Assembly: GCF_042678305.1 (NCBI RefSeq)
Contig: NZ_JBHUDT010000001.1
Strand: one strand, 5' to 3'
Source: Gelatiniphilus marinus
Lineage (GTDB): Bacteria; Bacteroidota; Bacteroidia; Flavobacteriales; Flavobacteriaceae
DNA length: 64,000 bases
Both the position numbers and the translations under genes were made by a program. The notes below the pieces were generated by a model. It searched no databases and was not told the DNA's origin. It saw only the letters and a program-made list of their open reading frames with translations. Positions 61,964-64,000 of this stretch are shown here, one piece after another. Each line of letters begins with the position of its first letter. Positions within the stretch are counted from its first letter, which is position 1.

Positions 61964-64000
61964 ATGAGCAATATATCTATAAAAGCAGATAAAAACGTTT
62001 TAAACCACACCCAAAAAGTAAAGGGTCAATTGGTGAGTTTTGATGGTGAAACCTATTACAAGATTTCTAACAGCGATGCTATGCGCCCATTTTTTATGAG
62101 CATAGTTAGCGACTCAAACCATTGGATGTTTATTTCTAGCAATGGCGGTTTATCGGCAGGCAGAAAAAATTCTGAATCTTCATTATTTCCTTATTATACC
62201 GATGATAAAATAACCGAACTAGCCGATATTACGGGGAGCAAAACCATCTTTCAAATTCATTTAAAAGGAAAAACCTATGTGTGGGAACCTTTTTCTGAAA
62301 GACAGGCTGGACTTTATCAAATTACCAGAAACATTTATAAAAACAGATACGGCAATAAGGTTGTTTTCGAGGAAGTTAACAAAAATTTAAGACTAACGTT
62401 TCGATATCAATGGAGTTCAAGTAACCAATTTGGTTTTGTAAAAAAATCGACCCTTCAGAATAACTCCAATAAAGATTTAAACATCACGTGTTTAGACGGA
62501 TTGCAAAACATTTTACCCGCTGGGGTAACTTCCGATATGCAAAACGCATACAGCAATTTGGTTGATGCTTATAAAAAGAACGAGTTGTTGCCAGAAGTTG
62601 GTTTAGGTATTTTTTCGTTAAGTGCTATTATTGTTGACAAAGCAGAACCTAGTGAAGCTTTAAAGGCGAACACGGTATGGTCTGTTGGGGTTAAAAATCC
62701 AACGTATTTAATAGCGTCAACACAGCTTAGTAATTTTAGAAAAGGAAATGCTGTAAAACAAGAAGAAGACATTCGCGCAGAAAAAGGCGCGTATTTTACG
62801 GTTTCAAATATAGATTTACAAGCCAATTCAGAAAAAAATTGGAGGTTTATTGCCAATGTAAACCAAACCATTACGGGAATTACCCAAATTTCCGAACTCA
62901 TAAAAAATGAAAATGACGTAGTTCGTCTTATTGAAAACGATATTGAGTTGGGTACAGAAAACCTAATAAAATTAACCACAGCTTCTGATGGTTTGCAAGT
63001 AACCGCAGACCCTTTAACAAACACAAGACACTTTGCAAACACGCTTTTCAATATCATGCGTGGTGGCATTTTTGATGACGATTACAACATCGAAAAACAA
63101 GATTTTGTAACATACATTTTAAAGGCCAACAAAGACGTTTTCAATACAAAACAGAAAACCTTAGAAGCTTTACCCGAAATTTTTCAGTTAAAGGATATTA
63201 AAGCTTTCGCTGAACAAAGCGCGGATAAAGATTTTAAACGTTTGTGTTTCGAATATTTACCGTTAAAATTCAGCCGAAGACACGGCGACCCAAGCCGACC
63301 TTGGAACAAGTTTTCAATAAACACAAAAAGTGAAATTGACGGTTCTAAAATTTTGGATTACGAAGGCAATTGGCGCGATATTTTCCAGAATTGGGAAGCT
63401 TTGGCGCATGCATACCCTGAGTTTATCGAAGGTATGATTCATAAATTCTTAAACGCCACAACTTTTGAAGGCTACAACCCGTACCGCGTAACAAAAGGCG
63501 GATTTGATTGGGAGGTTATTGAAGAAGACGATCCGTGGTCGTACATAGGCTATTGGGGCGATCATCAAATTATTTACCTTCTAAAATTTTTGGAGTTTAT
63601 TGAAAAGCATTACCCAAATAGATTGGAAAAACTATTCGATCAAAATATTTTTGTGTATGCCAATGTGCCTTATAAAATTAAGAGTTATCAAGACACTTTG
63701 TTAAACCCAAAGGACACGATTGATTTTGATTATAAACTGAATGAAAAAATAAACGAAAGAAGGGCGGAAATAGGCGCAGACGGGGCATTGCTTTTAGATA
63801 AAAATGCGTCCATTTACAAAGTCAATTTAATTGAAAAATTATTGGCAACCGTATTGGCAAAACTGTCTAATTTTATTCCAGAAGGCGGTATTTGGTTAAA
63901 CACCCAACGCCCCGAATGGAACGATGCCAACAACGCTTTGGTGGGCAACGGCGTTTCTATGGTTACCTTGTATTATTTAAACCGTTTTTTCAATTTCTTT
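61964..64000 (+). CDS. Large putative glycan phosphorylase (candidate GH149), cut by window edge
   Basis: 679 residues are visible with no stop. The ATG at 61964 starts MSNISIKADKNVLNHTQKVK, and no signal peptide is present, so it is cytoplasmic. Segments such as FISSNGGLSAGRKN, YIGYWGDHQIIYLLKFLEFI and TQRPEWNDANNALVGNGVSM resemble the (alpha/alpha)6 barrel of GH94-like phosphorylases, with the Asp of WNDANN as a possible catalytic acid. Its position after a GH16 laminarinase makes the beta-1,3-glucan phosphorylase family GH149 the best guess. GH94, GH161 or an uncharacterised relative remain possible. Confidence 0.55.
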   Translation, partial: MSNISIKADKNVLNHTQKVKGQLVSFDGETYYKISNSDAMRPFFMSIVSDSNHWMFISSNGGLSAGRKNSESSLFPYYTDDKITELADITGSKTIFQIHLKGKTYVWEPFSERQAGLYQITRNIYKNRYGNKVVFEEVNKNLRLTFRYQWSSSNQFGFVKKSTLQNNSNKDLNITCLDGLQNILPAGVTSDMQNAYSNLVDAYKKNELLPEVGLGIFSLSAIIVDKAEPSEALKANTVWSVGVKNPTYLIASTQLSNFRKGNAVKQEEDIRAEKGAYFTVSNIDLQANSEKNWRFIANVNQTITGITQISELIKNENDVVRLIENDIELGTENLIKLTTASDGLQVTADPLTNTRHFANTLFNIMRGGIFDDDYNIEKQDFVTYILKANKDVFNTKQKTLEALPEIFQLKDIKAFAEQSADKDFKRLCFEYLPLKFSRRHGDPSRPWNKFSINTKSEIDGSKILDYEGNWRDIFQNWEALAHAYPEFIEGMIHKFLNATTFEGYNPYRVTKGGFDWEVIEEDDPWSYIGYWGDHQIIYLLKFLEFIEKHYPNRLEKLFDQNIFVYANVPYKIKSYQDTLLNPKDTIDFDYKLNEKINERRAEIGADGALLLDKNASIYKVNLIEKLLATVLAKLSNFIPEGGIWLNTQRPEWNDANNALVGNGVSMVTLYYLNRFFNFF

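Noticed and set aside
62569..63069. 166-codon frame on the minus strand
   Set aside because: Antisense shadow of the large phosphorylase-like gene, whose frame is open through the same region.

Overview
The window looks like a chromosomal segment of a marine-type member of the family Flavobacteriaceae (Bacteroidota). The evidence is AT-rich DNA, promoters of the TTG / TAnnTTTG type, almost no Shine-Dalgarno sequences, a gliding-motility GldF/GldG gene, a SusC/SusD glycan-uptake locus, many short dispersed palindromes typical of flavobacterial intergenic DNA, and a type II-C CRISPR-Cas9 locus. No rRNA, transposase or phage genes were seen. Both edges cut genes: ftsK on the left and a large putative glycan phosphorylase on the right.

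Region by region. 1-8.9 kb is rich in oxidative-stress genes: ftsK, a dgkA-type kinase and thiol peroxidase tpx on the minus strand; katG followed by an ankyrin protein; a 618-residue Cys/Met-type PLP enzyme; and a peroxiredoxin / thioredoxin / DUF6952 cluster. 9-17.4 kb has an NhaC antiporter, tRNA-His, an M28 peptidase lipoprotein, a DUF3108 protein, a universal stress protein and a group II decarboxylase. 17.4-32.9 kb is mostly core genes (dnaN, a gldF-gldG fusion, SAM hydrolase, phoH, purC, sdaA, dnaK, an RlmI-like methyltransferase, a nitronate monooxygenase). It is interrupted by a 156-bp MITE-like element, a ParDE toxin-antitoxin module beside an attC-like folded element, and a structured intergenic repeat.

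33-42.7 kb holds an MscS channel and an AraC regulator, then the CRISPR-Cas locus: a minus-strand tracrRNA divergent from cas9, a GIY-YIG nuclease gene inside a cluster of palindromic repeats, an array of 26 identical 36-bp repeats with 25 spacers, and cas2-cas1 converging on the array from the far side. The tracrRNA is unusually readable: anti-repeat, three hairpins, terminator and promoter can all be placed.

42.9-50.2 kb carries small membrane and hypothetical genes, an Lrp-type regulator, two frame-disrupted genes, an MFS transporter, trxB and a class V aminotransferase. 50.4-64 kb is a polysaccharide-utilisation locus: a SusR-like sensor-regulator, SusC, SusD, a PKD/CBM-like surface lipoprotein with a recent internal duplication, a GH16 endoglucanase lipoprotein and a candidate glycan phosphorylase. 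The GH16 together with the phosphorylase-like protein suggests beta-1,3-glucan (laminarin) use. The genes would act in order: outer-surface binding and cutting, TonB-dependent import, then intracellular phosphorolysis.
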